The notes beneath the pieces are model-generated. The model was not told the DNA's origin. It saw nothing but the letters and a program-made list of their open reading frames with translations, and did no database searches. The translations under genes and the position numbers were made by a program. Shown here one piece after another: positions 20,908-29,441 of a stretch of DNA of 64,000 bases. How positions within the stretch are numbered: position 1 is the stretch's first letter; every line of letters starts with the position of its first letter. Origin of the DNA: Lachnospiraceae bacterium (GTDB taxonomy: Bacteria; Bacillota; Clostridia; Lachnospirales; Lachnospiraceae); contig JAFRRM010000036.1 of NCBI GenBank assembly GCA_017428105.1, positions 1-64,000 of the forward strand, read 5' to 3'.

Positions 20908-20990
20908 CAGGCGCAAGATGTGCGAACAAAACGCACAGAATAAACGACATGACCCATAAAGTTTGTCAATATTAACCGTAAGGAGCCATT

Positions 20991-21533
20991 ATGAAAAGCG
21001 ATTTGCTGAGCAACTGGGGCATCGACCCCGGGATCGTGATGCTGGTCCTCATCGGCATGGTCCTGATCCTGACCGGGCTGATCATTTATTACGTCTTCCG
21101 CTCGAACCGCCTGTTCCGGGACTACGAGCGCTTCATGCGCGGGAAGAACGGCGCTGATCTGGAGAGCACGCTGCACGAACTGAGCAACAGGACGGAGCGC
21201 CTGCAGAACCAGGACATGGCCAACAAGGACATGCTGCGTGTCCTGAACCGCAAACAGATCAACGCCTACCAGAAGACGGGCATCAGGAAATACAACGCCT
21301 TCGAGGGCATGGGCGGCATGGCCAGTTTTGCCATCGCCCTGCTGGACCTGGAGAACAACGGCATCATCCTCAACGTGATCCACAGCCGCAACAGCTGCTA
21401 TACCTACCTCAAGGAGATCCGGGAAGGCGAGTGCGAAGTGGCGCTGAGCGCGGAGGAAAAGGCGGCCCTGATGCAGGCCACGCGGAAGAAGGACCGGTTT
21501 TACGATAAGGACGAAGACGTCCTGGAGGAGTGA
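20991..21533 (+). CDS. DUF4446 family membrane protein
   Basis: A 180-residue protein with one N-terminal membrane helix (about 15-36: VMLVLIGMVLILTGLIIYYVF), a heptad-rich stretch (about 55-85, ELSNRTERLQNQDMANKDML) and the DUF4446 core YNAFEGMGGMASFAIALLD...GIILN...SRNSCYTYLKEI. DUF4446 genes are common directly after parB in Clostridia; function unknown. AAGGAG precedes the ATG. The context suggests a membrane-bound factor tied to origin placement or the cell cycle, but that is inference. Confidence 0.9.
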   Translation: MKSDLLSNWGIDPGIVMLVLIGMVLILTGLIIYYVFRSNRLFRDYERFMRGKNGADLESTLHELSNRTERLQNQDMANKDMLRVLNRKQINAYQKTGIRKYNAFEGMGGMASFAIALLDLENNGIILNVIHSRNSCYTYLKEIREGECEVALSAEEKAALMQATRKKDRFYDKDEDVLEE

Positions 21534-21539
21534 TGGGAC

Positions 21540-22790
21540 ATGAGCGATGAAATGATTCCAAACGCCCGGGGCAGCTTCATGCAGCGCCCCCTGGCAGTCA
21601 AGGCGAAAAAGATCACGGCGATCCTGCTGGCGGCGGCCACGCTGGCCCTGATCGCCCTGTCCCTGGTCCGGATCCAGCGGAAAACGGAGGTACGGGAGCA
21701 GTTCCCGGCGCATTTCGTCCGCGTGACGGAGGCCGGCGAGGAGGAATATGAGGACGAGACCGTCTGCCCGGTGGAATATGAGACCGAAGACGGGACCTAT
21801 GCCTGTGTGGTGAACTATTCCTTTGAGGAATGGGAGGAGCTTCCCACCGGCCACGAGATCGACGGGTTCGTCTATCTCCTGGCGGACGGCCGCGCGGTGG
21901 CGTTCGGACACGAGGCCGGCGAGGCGGAGATCCGGGCGGCGGTGCGGGATCTGAATGCGGACGAGGTCCGGGCCATGCTCAGCATCGCGCTGGCGCTGGG
22001 GCTCATGGCGGTCTGCTTCGGCCTGATGGGGCTGTGGGGGCATTTCTTCACGGATTACGAGCAGATCTGGTTCCTGAGCATCATGGTGCTGGCCGGGGTG
22101 ATCTCCATCCTGGTGCCGGAGGAGGACATCAACGGCGTCAAGGGCGTGTATATCATGGCGATGTACCTGCTGGACACGTTCCTGAACATCCTCTGCGAAC
22201 TGCTGATCGCCAAGCAGAGCAAGTGGAATTTCATCGTGTCCGTGTTCGTGGAGATCACGGAGATCGTGATCTGCATCGTGCTGGCGTACCGCTTCGCGAC
22301 GCTGGCCACGACGCTGTTCTTCTGGCTGCCGATCGATATCATCAGCTTCATCAACTGGCACAAGCATCCGGACCGGCAGGAGGAAGAACTGACCAAAGTG
22401 CGGAAACTGTCCGGGAAGACGCGTGCGCTGATCCTGGCGGCCATCGCGGTCTGGACCGTGGTGGTGGGATATTTCCTGTCCGGGCTGAGCATCAAGACCG
22501 ACCTGTTCGGCGGCAATGCGACCATGGAGACGCTGGTGGCGTATCTGGATGCCTGCGTGTCCGCCGTGGCGGTCGTGAACGGCGTGCTGATCTTCCTGCG
22601 CTATCAGGAGCAGTGGATCGCCTGGATGGTGGATGCGGTGCTGGAAGGCGTCATCAACATCCTGTCCGGCCAGTACGTCCTGCTGGTGCTGAAGGCCGGC
22701 TACATCACGAATTCGACCTACGGCTACATCAAGTGGCGGAAATACATCCAGACGCACGAGAAGGAAGAAGAGAATTTGTTGTCGCTGTAA
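21540..22790 (+). CDS. PnuC-like nicotinamide riboside transporter with extra N-terminal module
   Basis: 416 residues. About 165-405 is a PnuC-type transporter: seven hydrophobic segments with FFWLPIDIISFINWHKHPD and the late QEQWIAWMVDAVLEGVINI and STYGYIKWRKYI, which fit the family's tryptophan-rich substrate site. PnuC imports nicotinamide riboside for NAD synthesis. The first ~160 residues are extra: a membrane helix (about 26-45), an acidic exposed domain with EEEYEDETVCPVEYETEDG and an ADGRAVAFG segment, then a second helix. It starts 6 bases after the DUF4446 stop. No NAD riboswitch is visible. Confidence 0.75.
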   Translation: MSDEMIPNARGSFMQRPLAVKAKKITAILLAAATLALIALSLVRIQRKTEVREQFPAHFVRVTEAGEEEYEDETVCPVEYETEDGTYACVVNYSFEEWEELPTGHEIDGFVYLLADGRAVAFGHEAGEAEIRAAVRDLNADEVRAMLSIALALGLMAVCFGLMGLWGHFFTDYEQIWFLSIMVLAGVISILVPEEDINGVKGVYIMAMYLLDTFLNILCELLIAKQSKWNFIVSVFVEITEIVICIVLAYRFATLATTLFFWLPIDIISFINWHKHPDRQEEELTKVRKLSGKTRALILAAIAVWTVVVGYFLSGLSIKTDLFGGNATMETLVAYLDACVSAVAVVNGVLIFLRYQEQWIAWMVDAVLEGVINILSGQYVLLVLKAGYITNSTYGYIKWRKYIQTHEKEEENLLSL

Positions 22791-22858
22791 GGCGCTGAGG
22801 CCGGAGAAGAACCGGCCCCGGACGGTACGGTTTCGGAGGGACCCGCGGAGGATAGAGG

Positions 22859-23938
22859 ATGCAGACTTTTTTCTATTCCATCCTGCATTTCATGACGGAC
22901 GGGCTGTGCGCGTTCGCGCTGTATTCCCGGTTTGCGGGAAAGGAGCGCTGGGCGCTGTATATCCTGATCTATGATTTCTGCGCCTTCGTGCTGCAGATGC
23001 CGTTCGGGGCCCTGGTGGACGCGATGAAGGTGCGCCTGCCGGAAAAGGCGGCGAAACTGCCGTTCCTGTGCGCGCTGAGCGGAGCGGTCCTGACGGCCGC
23101 GGGAGCGTTCCTGCATCCGGCCGTGCTCGGTGTGGGAAACGCCCTGTTCCACGTGGGCGGCGGGATCGGAACGATCACGGAAGATCGGGAGAACCGGCTG
23201 GAAGGCGCGGCGCTCGGCATTTTTGTCGCGCCCGGCGCGATGGGCCTGTACCTCGGCACGGTGATCGGACAGCTGCACGACGGCGTATGGAACCGGCGTG
23301 CGCTGCTGGTGATCGCCGCCGTATACCTGCTGCTGTTCCTTGTCTTCGGACTGGTCGCCGGAAGACGGGAGCGGGAAGCGGAGGGCGCCGGAAAACGGGA
23401 CAGGGACACGGTTTCCGTCCCGCTGCGGAAAACGGCGGGACCGGCCGCCGCGGCCGCCGCGCTGTGCTTCCTGGTCGTCGTGCTGCGTTCGTACGCGGGC
23501 TTCTCGGTCGTGTTTTCCTGGAAGACGGGGTTCCGGGCGGGATTCGTGTGTACGCTCGCCGTGGTGCTCGGCAAAATGGCGGGCGGGCTGCTGGCGGCGC
23601 GCTTCGGCGCGGAGCGGGTCATGACGGTGTCGCTGATCCTGTCGGCGCTGGGCTATCTGTTTTCGAACGTTCCGGCGGCCGGCGTCGCAGCCCTGTTCTT
23701 CTTTAACATGACCATGCCTGTCACGCTGTACCTGATCGCGGACCGTTTCCGCGGGCTGGAGGGCTTTTCGTTCGGTCTGCTGACGGTCGCACTGTTCCTG
23801 GGCGTCCTGCCGACCTTTTTCGGGGCGCCGGCCCTGCTGCCCGGCCGCTGGCTCGGCGCGGCGGTCAGCCTGCTGTCGCTGCTGATGCTGCTGGCATCGG
23901 TGCGGCTGCTGGAAAAGGAGAGGCGATGGAAATCCTGA
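22859..23938 (+). CDS. MFS-like multi-pass membrane protein
   Basis: A 359-residue protein with about ten to eleven hydrophobic segments, starting MQTFFYSILHFMTDGLCAFALYS and including GIFVAPGAMGLYLGTVIGQ and PVTLYLIADRFRGLEGFSFGLLT. The layout (two halves joined by a charged loop around AGRREREAEGAGKRDRD) is that of the major facilitator superfamily, but it is slightly short and I see no diagnostic substrate motif. GAGG precedes the ATG. Its last 13 bases overlap the next gene, implying joint translation. Confidence 0.65.
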   Translation: MQTFFYSILHFMTDGLCAFALYSRFAGKERWALYILIYDFCAFVLQMPFGALVDAMKVRLPEKAAKLPFLCALSGAVLTAAGAFLHPAVLGVGNALFHVGGGIGTITEDRENRLEGAALGIFVAPGAMGLYLGTVIGQLHDGVWNRRALLVIAAVYLLLFLVFGLVAGRREREAEGAGKRDRDTVSVPLRKTAGPAAAAAALCFLVVVLRSYAGFSVVFSWKTGFRAGFVCTLAVVLGKMAGGLLAARFGAERVMTVSLILSALGYLFSNVPAAGVAALFFFNMTMPVTLYLIADRFRGLEGFSFGLLTVALFLGVLPTFFGAPALLPGRWLGAAVSLLSLLMLLASVRLLEKERRWKS

Positions 23939-24276
23939 AGGCTTTCGGCGTGTCCCTGGGCCTCACGCTGGTCATTGAACTGGCGCTGGCGCTGCTTTTC
24001 CGGGTCCGGTCGAAACGGGGCCTGCTGATCGTCCTGCTCGCGAACGTCCTGACCAACCCGGCCGCCGTGTTCCTGTGTATGGCGCTCGGCCCGTTTTTTG
24101 GCGGCAGATTCCTTCTTTTTCAGCTGCTGGTCGAGGCGGCGGTCGTATGGACGGAAAGCCGTGTCTACCGGGATTTCCGGGAAGACCTGAACGCGGCGCT
24201 TTCCCCGTTTCTGCTGTCGCTGGTGTTGAACGCCTGCTCCTACGGGACGGGTCTCATCCTTTTTCCCCTGCCGTAG
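23926..24276 (+). CDS. Small multi-pass membrane protein, unknown
   Basis: 116 residues with three or four hydrophobic segments: SLGLTLVIELALALLF, LIVLLANVLTNPAAVFLCMAL, LLFQLLVEAAVVW and LSPFLLSLVLNACSYGTGLIL. It starts inside the end of the MFS-like gene (13-base overlap), so the two are probably translated together and may act together. I do not recognise the family. Confidence 0.75.
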   Translation: MEILKAFGVSLGLTLVIELALALLFRVRSKRGLLIVLLANVLTNPAAVFLCMALGPFFGGRFLLFQLLVEAAVVWTESRVYRDFREDLNAALSPFLLSLVLNACSYGTGLILFPLP

Positions 24277-24306
24277 CGGAAGAAGGCGGGAAAGGAGGGC
24301 ATACGG

Positions 24307-24540
24307 ATGAACATTTTCAGTTATATGGCGACGGATATCGCCTGGACCTGGACTGTTTACGAAATACCGTTCTGGGGGATGATCGCCATCGCCGCCGCGA
24401 TCCTGGTCGCGGTCCTGGTGACGGTCCGGGTCCTCAGATCGTTGAGAAAAAAGAAGCAGGCTCCGCAGAATGCCGCGGAGACCGGTGCCGCGGGAACAGA
24501 GCCCGGCACGGAATCTGAAAAGGAGGAAGAAAAGTCATGA
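24307..24540 (+). CDS. Tiny single-helix membrane protein 1
   Basis: 77 residues: a short outside N-terminus, one helix (about 21-44, PFWGMIAIAAAILVAVLVTV), then RVLRSLRKKKQ and an acidic, Ala/Glu-rich tail. A strong AGGAGG site precedes the ATG, which argues it is really translated. Its stop overlaps the next start (ATGA). Family unknown. Confidence 0.7.
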   Translation: MNIFSYMATDIAWTWTVYEIPFWGMIAIAAAILVAVLVTVRVLRSLRKKKQAPQNAAETGAAGTEPGTESEKEEEKS

Positions 24541-24725
24541 CCGGATCGATCGCCGCCGACGCCTTAGGCGGACCGTTTTTCATCATTCTGCCGATCATGT
24601 TTTTGCTGGCCGTCGGGACGGCGGTCCTGCTCGTGGTCGTGATCACGAAGCTGATCCTGAACTGGATGAAAAAGAAGAAAAAGAAGGAAGAGGATCCGTT
24701 TGATCCGGAGATCAAAGGATACTGA
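24537..24725 (+). CDS. Tiny single-helix membrane protein 2
   Basis: 62 residues: one long helix (about 13-40, FFIILPIMFLLAVGTAVLLVV) followed by NWMKKKKKKEEDPFDPEIKGY. The start overlaps the previous stop by 4 bases and GGAGGAAG lies upstream, so it is translationally coupled. Topology is outside N-terminus, basic cytoplasmic tail. Family unknown. Confidence 0.7.
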   Translation: MTGSIAADALGGPFFIILPIMFLLAVGTAVLLVVVITKLILNWMKKKKKKEEDPFDPEIKGY

Positions 24726-24747
24726 AGGAAGACTGGAGAAAAAGATC

Positions 24748-25002
24748 ATGATGAGCTGTGTTTTGACAGTACCGGCGGACGCGGTCCCGCCGACTTTTCT
24801 GGGCATTCCGTTCCGATGGCTGCCGGTCATCCTGGCGTTGATCCTGGTGGTGATCATCGCGACGATCGTGGTCCTGAAAAGGATGAAGAGGGACCGCCGG
24901 GAGAGGACCGCCCAGAAGGAGGCGGCACGGGCGGATGCGGAAGAAGCGGAAGCCGGACCGCAGCCGGAGGCGGAAGGAAGACAGGGACCGGAGACGGAAT
25001 GA
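24748..25002 (+). CDS. Tiny single-helix membrane protein 3
   Basis: 84 residues: helix at about 24-44 (LPVILALILVVIIATIVVL), then KRMKRDRRERTAQKEAA and a Glu/Ala/Pro tail. The ATG at 24748 is chosen because GGAG lies about 10 bases upstream; an in-frame TTG at 24700 would overlap the previous gene without a good site. It has the same plan as its two neighbours: short outside segment, one helix, basic then acidic tail. Confidence 0.65.
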   Translation: MMSCVLTVPADAVPPTFLGIPFRWLPVILALILVVIIATIVVLKRMKRDRRERTAQKEAARADAEEAEAGPQPEAEGRQGPETE

Positions 25003-25026
25003 CAGGCTGGTCTGACGGAGGGAAAT

Positions 25027-25239
25027 ATGCAGTATCTGGTATGGGTCGTCAATCTTCGCACCCATGAATCCTTTGACGACTTTGTGGAAGCGATCGACGA
25101 ACAGGATGCATTTGATCAGGCTTTGGCGATCGGAGAGGAAATGTACGGACCTGCAAATGCCGACGTGGTCGAAGTGCAGCCGATCGAGGCCGCGCCGCCG
25201 CTGTCGTATTTTCCGGGAGAGGATGACGGCGGGTTCTGA
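25027..25239 (+). CDS. Small acidic cytoplasmic protein, unknown
   Basis: 70 residues, starting MQYLVWVVNLRTHESFDDFV and ending PPLSYFPGEDDGGF. It is acidic, with no membrane helix or signal peptide. GGAGGG precedes the ATG. It is the last gene before a strong terminator, so it probably closes the run that begins at the PnuC-like gene. The DDFVEAIDEQDAFDQALAIGEE segment suggests a short alpha-beta fold; no function is assigned. Confidence 0.65.
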   Translation: MQYLVWVVNLRTHESFDDFVEAIDEQDAFDQALAIGEEMYGPANADVVEVQPIEAAPPLSYFPGEDDGGF

Positions 25240-25283
25240 CGGGGAAAGCGCCTGTCCGGACCGCGGCGGGACCCGGAGAACAG

Positions 25284-25318
25284 AAAAAGGAGCGATGAAA
25301 CGGTCATCGCTCCTTTTT
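25284..25318. terminator. Bidirectional terminator, 15-base perfect stem
   Basis: AAAAAGGAGCGATGA (25284-25298) pairs perfectly with 25304-25318, which ends in TTTTT; the loop is 5 bases. It closes the plus-strand membrane-protein run and the convergent phzF-like gene. Confidence 0.93.
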
Positions 25319-25346
25319 GCGTGCGGCAGGACATCCGGCGGCCGCG

Positions 25347-26210
25347 TCAGTCCAGCCGGGCCTTCCCGCTGACTCTTGTCGCGGTCACCCGGCCGTTTTC
25401 CAGCAGGCAGGCAGCGCCGACGAGGCTGGGTTTGCCCATGGCTTCGCCCTGGCGGACCGTGATGTCGCTCCAGCCGTCCGAGAGCGGGAGGAGGCCGTGC
25501 CGGATCAGGTAAGCGGAGAGGGCGGAAGCCGCCACGCCCGTGGCCGGATCCTCGGGATAGCCCGCACGGCAGGGGAACTGGCGGGCACAGAACAGGCGCG
25601 GACCGCCGCCCGGCTCCGGTGCGAAGGGGTAGAAACCGGTGGTGTGATATTTGTCGCACAGGGACCAGAGATATTCAAAATCCGGTTCCAGACCGTAGAC
25701 GGTCTCTTTTTTCTTCAGCGGGACGAGCAGCTTGAAGCGCGAGGTCGCGGCTGATTCGATCGGCAGGTCCGCGAGCTTGTCCGGGGTGATGCGGAGCGCG
25801 CGGCAGACTTCCTCCGCCGTCGGGTTTTCTTCGGCGAAACGCGGCAGGAACTGGGATAAAGAGACCTTGACACCGCCGTCTTCGCGTTCCCAGTCGACCG
25901 AGACCGGGCCGAGCACGGTATCCAGCCGGACGGGGGAGGCGGTCACGCGGCCGGTCTCCACCAGCACGGTCACGGAGCCGATGGTGGCGTGGGTGCACAT
26001 CTCCATCTCGTGCAGCGGCACGAAATAGCGCACTTTCACGTCGCAGTCTCCGCGCGACGGCTTCATCAGAAAAGCGGATTCCTCGCCGGACGCGAAGGTC
26101 ATCGCCTGCATTTCTTCCGCGGACAGGCCGTCCGCGTCCAGGGTGACCGGGCAGGGGTTGCCGCCGCCCGGTTTTTCTTCAAATACTACGGTATGGATCG
26201 TCTGATGCAT
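25347..26210 (-). CDS. PhzF family isomerase/epimerase-like protein
   Basis: A 287-residue protein with the two-fold diaminopimelate-epimerase-like fold of PhzF. The N-terminal FEEKPGGGNPCPVT holds the catalytic Glu and the GGNP turn, and the C-terminal DPATGVAASALSAYL matches the conserved DPATGSAA motif. PhzF proteins outside phenazine clusters usually have unknown substrates, and there are no phenazine genes here. The start at 26210 is set by GGGAGG just upstream. Monocistronic. Confidence 0.88.
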   Translation of the reverse strand: MHQTIHTVVFEEKPGGGNPCPVTLDADGLSAEEMQAMTFASGEESAFLMKPSRGDCDVKVRYFVPLHEMEMCTHATIGSVTVLVETGRVTASPVRLDTVLGPVSVDWEREDGGVKVSLSQFLPRFAEENPTAEEVCRALRITPDKLADLPIESAATSRFKLLVPLKKKETVYGLEPDFEYLWSLCDKYHTTGFYPFAPEPGGGPRLFCARQFPCRAGYPEDPATGVAASALSAYLIRHGLLPLSDGWSDITVRQGEAMGKPSLVGAACLLENGRVTATRVSGKARLD

Positions 26211-26438
26211 GAGGATACCTCCCAAAACTCTGCCGTTACTATAACAAAAAGACGGGGAAAAGACAACCGGGAGCGCAGGCCCGGACCCACGCTTCCGGCG
26301 TCGCCGCCGGGACTGCGGGACAGTTTTTGATTTTTTTGTATCCTTCTGCAACATTTTTCCCGTCCCGTCTGTTTCTTGGACAAACAGGCTTCCGTGTCTG
26401 CAGGACGGAAAGCAGATATCGTGAGGAGGAACGATTCC

Positions 26439-27956
26439 ATGAAAATCCGTATCATCAGTTTAGTGCTTGCCGCAGTCCTGGCCGTTTCGCTGGCGGGATG
26501 CGCGGGAAATCAGAAGACGTCCGCAAAGACGAAGACACAGGTCCCGGCAGCCGGGACCGCGGCCGCTCAGACGGCGGAAAAGCAGGAGACCGGGGCGCAG
26601 ACGGCGCCGTCCGGACAGACGGCCTGGACACTGGTGCCCGGAACGCCCCTGGTGTACGGCAAGACGAATGAGCCCGCCGGGACCACGGCGCCGCCCGCCG
26701 AAGACGGGACCCTGCTGTTCGAACTGCACACCGACGATTTTTCCCTGGTCGTCCGCGGCATGAGCGAGGAGTCCGGCCATCCGTTCTTCGGGGATTATTA
26801 TGCCCTGCAGTACGTTTTTGAAAACAAAACTGCCCGGAAAGTCTATATGAACTGGGATCTCATCAGCGTCTGCGGCTGGGTGCTTCCGCAGGCCATCTAT
26901 GCGCCGGTGGAGCCCGGTGAAACGGAGGATTCGAGCTTCTGCATCCCCAAAGTTTTCCTGAAAAATTACGGGGTCGAAAGTCCCGACGAAGTGCGGTTCC
27001 GCCTGACCGTAAAGGATTATGAGGACGAGGACGCGGCGCCTGTCTATGATCAGTACGTTGCTCTTTATCCGACCGGCAAAACGCCGGAGGAGATCGTGCC
27101 GGCCGTCCATCCGCTCGCGAAAGAAGGGGTCGTCATAGCCGATACGGAAGAATTCCGCTTCATCCTGGTCCCCAAGCAGATGGACGAAGGGATCTCGACG
27201 CATTTCCTCGTGCTGCTCGCCAACAAGACGGACCATGAGCTGCGGTTCCGGTGGTCGGAAGTCGGAGCGAACGGCTACTCCGTGGCGGAATATGTCCCCG
27301 AGGACGAGTATTACATCAACGGAGCGATCCTGCCGCCGCATTCCCAGCAGGTGGAGTACCTGGAGGTCGTCATCGGCGCCCTGCGGCGTTTCGGAAGCGG
27401 GCGCGTGGAGAGTCTGAGTTTCCACCTGGACGTGTTCGACCATCCGTTTACCGGGGAGGAAACGAAGCTGTACAGCATAAATCCCATTCTGTTTCCGACC
27501 GGCAAGGCCTCGGAGGATGTCAGGATCCCGGCCGTTCCGGAGAGGCCCGAGAAGAAAGTCCTGTTTGAAAACGAAGATGTCACGCTGATCGTTCTGGAAG
27601 AGTTCGACGCCGGCTGCGGCACACGCTACCTGACCGTCTATGCAGAAAACCGTTCGGGGAAGGACGTGATCGTGTCCCTGCACGGCATCACGGTCAACGG
27701 AGCGGAAAACCGGATGGACGAGACCTTCCTGCTCCTTGCCGGAAAGCGGACCCTCGGGCTGTTCCTGGTGGATCCCGTCATCTCGCCGGAAGACGCGGAC
27801 GGTTCCCCGGAGGAGATCCGCTTCCTGATGGACATCCGCCGGGAAGACGGGACGGTGCTCGTGCAGGATGCCGAATGCCTCATTCAGTTCAGCGAAGTAT
27901 TCCAGGAGGAATGGCTGACGGAAGAGGAATGCACCGATTATGATTCCGCCCCGTAA
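26439..27956 (+). CDS. Lipoprotein with three tandem ~120-residue repeats
   Basis: 505 residues. The signal peptide ends in SLAGC, a lipobox, so the protein is anchored outside the membrane. A Thr/Ala/Gln-rich linker (25-85) follows. Three related blocks come next (about 90-215, 228-356, 372-484); each opens with a strand such as LLFELHTDDFSLVV, FRFILVPK or VTLIVLEE, and the first two end in LYPTGK or LFPTGK. They look like beta-sandwich (Ig-like) modules. GAGGAGG precedes the ATG at 26439. I do not recognise the family; it is closed by a strong terminator. Confidence 0.8.
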   Translation: MKIRIISLVLAAVLAVSLAGCAGNQKTSAKTKTQVPAAGTAAAQTAEKQETGAQTAPSGQTAWTLVPGTPLVYGKTNEPAGTTAPPAEDGTLLFELHTDDFSLVVRGMSEESGHPFFGDYYALQYVFENKTARKVYMNWDLISVCGWVLPQAIYAPVEPGETEDSSFCIPKVFLKNYGVESPDEVRFRLTVKDYEDEDAAPVYDQYVALYPTGKTPEEIVPAVHPLAKEGVVIADTEEFRFILVPKQMDEGISTHFLVLLANKTDHELRFRWSEVGANGYSVAEYVPEDEYYINGAILPPHSQQVEYLEVVIGALRRFGSGRVESLSFHLDVFDHPFTGEETKLYSINPILFPTGKASEDVRIPAVPERPEKKVLFENEDVTLIVLEEFDAGCGTRYLTVYAENRSGKDVIVSLHGITVNGAENRMDETFLLLAGKRTLGLFLVDPVISPEDADGSPEEIRFLMDIRREDGTVLVQDAECLIQFSEVFQEEWLTEEECTDYDSAP

Positions 27957-27980
27957 GGAGCGCGGGAACAAGGACAATAT

Positions 27981-28012
27981 AAAACATCGCCGGTCGTCCG
28001 GCGATGTTTTTT
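27981..28012. terminator. Bidirectional terminator, 13-base perfect stem
   Basis: AAAACATCGCCGG (27981-27993) pairs with 27998-28010 around a TCGT loop, with A's on one side and T's on the other. It serves both the lipoprotein gene and the convergent ROK gene. Confidence 0.93.
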
Positions 28013-28035
28013 GATGAGGGAAACGGGCAGCCGTC

Positions 28036-29166
28036 TCAGATGTTTTCCACGAATTCGCGGATGAAGTGCAGCGCGGCGCCGAGCGGCGTGATGTGGCGGC
28101 GCAGTTTGCTGAACTGCACGTAATCGGCGCTGTCCACGAAGGGGTCGCCGGCCGAGACGTAGCGGCGCAGGACGGGCAGGTAGGGGGCGAGGTACTCGCT
28201 GAGGAAGCCGCCCAGCACGATGTCGCAGTCGAGGGTCATGCGGATGCTGCTGACCGCGACGCCCAGGTGGCGGAGCATGTCGTACAGGAGGTCTTCGTAA
28301 TCGGGGCGGTGCTCCGCGACGCCCTGGAAAAACTCGTCCAGGGACACGCCGAAGCGTTTCTGGATGCGGAGCGGGCTGCAGTAGGGCTCCAGACAGCCCC
28401 GTTTGCCGCAGGAGCACTGCAGGCCGCCGGGCTCCACGCAGATATGGCCGAATTCGCCGCTGCGGTTGTGATCGCCGGCATAGGGGCTGCCGCCCACGAG
28501 GACAGCGCCGCCCACGCCGTTTTCCAGCGAAAGGTAGGCCATGTTCCAGGAACTGCGGCGGACGAAGCATTCGGCGTGGCCGCTCGCGGACCCGTCGTTG
28601 TCCACATAGACCGGGCAGGGCATGTCGCCCAGGAGCTCGCGCACGGGGATGTCGCGGAGCTTTAAGGTAGGCGCGAAGAAAAGCAGCTGATGGTCCTCGC
28701 TGACGAGGCCGGGCACGGTGACGCCGGCGCCGAGCAGGCGCGAGCGGTCAAGCGGGAGGCGGTTCAGGAAGTCCTCCAGGTGGGCGGCGATCTTCGGCGC
28801 GGTCCCGTCCAGACAGGCGAGCACGTCGAAGGGGACCGTGCGGTAGGCCAGCTCCTGCAGGCGCAGGTCCGCGGCGACGAAGCGGAGGGACTGTTCGCTC
28901 ACGGCGATGCCGACCGAGAAGCGGGCGTCCGGAACGATGTCCAGGCTGCGGGCCTTGCGGCCGCCGGTGGACCGCTCCTCGCCGGATTCGCGGACGAGGC
29001 CTTCTTCCATGAGCTCGTTCAGATTCTGATATAAGGTAGGCATGCTGACGCCGATGTTTTCGGCCAGCGTCTGCCGGGTGGAAAGGCGCTCCGATTCATA
29101 GAGGATGTGATAGATCCGGCTGCGGACGACAGACCGGTCCGTCCGCGTCCTGCCTGCATGGGCCAT
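28036..29166 (-). CDS. ROK-family transcriptional regulator (XylR/NagC type)
   Basis: A 376-residue repressor-type protein. The N-terminal winged helix (about 12-70) has LSTRQTLAENIGVSMPTLYQ. The ROK domain follows, with LENGVGGAVLVGG and the zinc signature CSCGKRGCLEPYC. It is divergent from the sugar ABC operon, so it most likely represses it until a sugar binds. The ATG at 29166 follows GGAGGGGGAG; an in-frame ATG at 29199 would place that site inside the gene. Confidence 0.92.
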   Translation of the reverse strand: MAHAGRTRTDRSVVRSRIYHILYESERLSTRQTLAENIGVSMPTLYQNLNELMEEGLVRESGEERSTGGRKARSLDIVPDARFSVGIAVSEQSLRFVAADLRLQELAYRTVPFDVLACLDGTAPKIAAHLEDFLNRLPLDRSRLLGAGVTVPGLVSEDHQLLFFAPTLKLRDIPVRELLGDMPCPVYVDNDGSASGHAECFVRRSSWNMAYLSLENGVGGAVLVGGSPYAGDHNRSGEFGHICVEPGGLQCSCGKRGCLEPYCSPLRIQKRFGVSLDEFFQGVAEHRPDYEDLLYDMLRHLGVAVSSIRMTLDCDIVLGGFLSEYLAPYLPVLRRYVSAGDPFVDSADYVQFSKLRRHITPLGAALHFIREFVENI

Positions 29167-29265
29167 TTCTCCCCCTCCTTCTTTTCTGGTTTTTTTCATT
29201 GCCTATTGTAGCACGTTTTTTGCCGCCGTCAACGAAAAAAGAGACGCTTTTCAAAAAATGGTTTA

Positions 29266-29288
29266 TTAAAGATTTCTGGCCTCTTTAA
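29266..29288. promoter_or_regulatory. Inverted repeat, candidate ROK operator
   Basis: TTAAAGA (29266-29272) and TCTTTAA (29282-29288) separated by 9 bases, in an A+T-rich stretch between the ROK gene and the sugar-operon promoter. The site is about 68 bases upstream of the -35 box, so this may not be the only operator. Confidence 0.4.
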
Positions 29289-29355
29289 AAACGGACGAAA
29301 AAACGCCAAAATCGATAAGATTAATTAAATTATAGCGAATTTTACAAAATAATGC

Positions 29356-29384
29356 TTGACAGGTCAGTGCCATATTTGTAAAAT
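29356..29384 (+). promoter_or_regulatory. Promoter of the sugar ABC operon
   Basis: A perfect -35 TTGACA (29356-29361), a 17-base spacer and -10 TAAAAT (29379-29384), about 58 bases before the binding-protein gene. Confidence 0.88.
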
Positions 29385-29441
29385 GGCTTTACAGAAGTTT
29401 TGGACGGAACAACAACTGTCATGAAAAAAGGAGGAACGAAA

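Noticed and set aside
25347..26210. A phenazine biosynthesis cluster
   Set aside because: Only a PhzF-like protein is present; PhzF homologs are widespread without phenazine genes.
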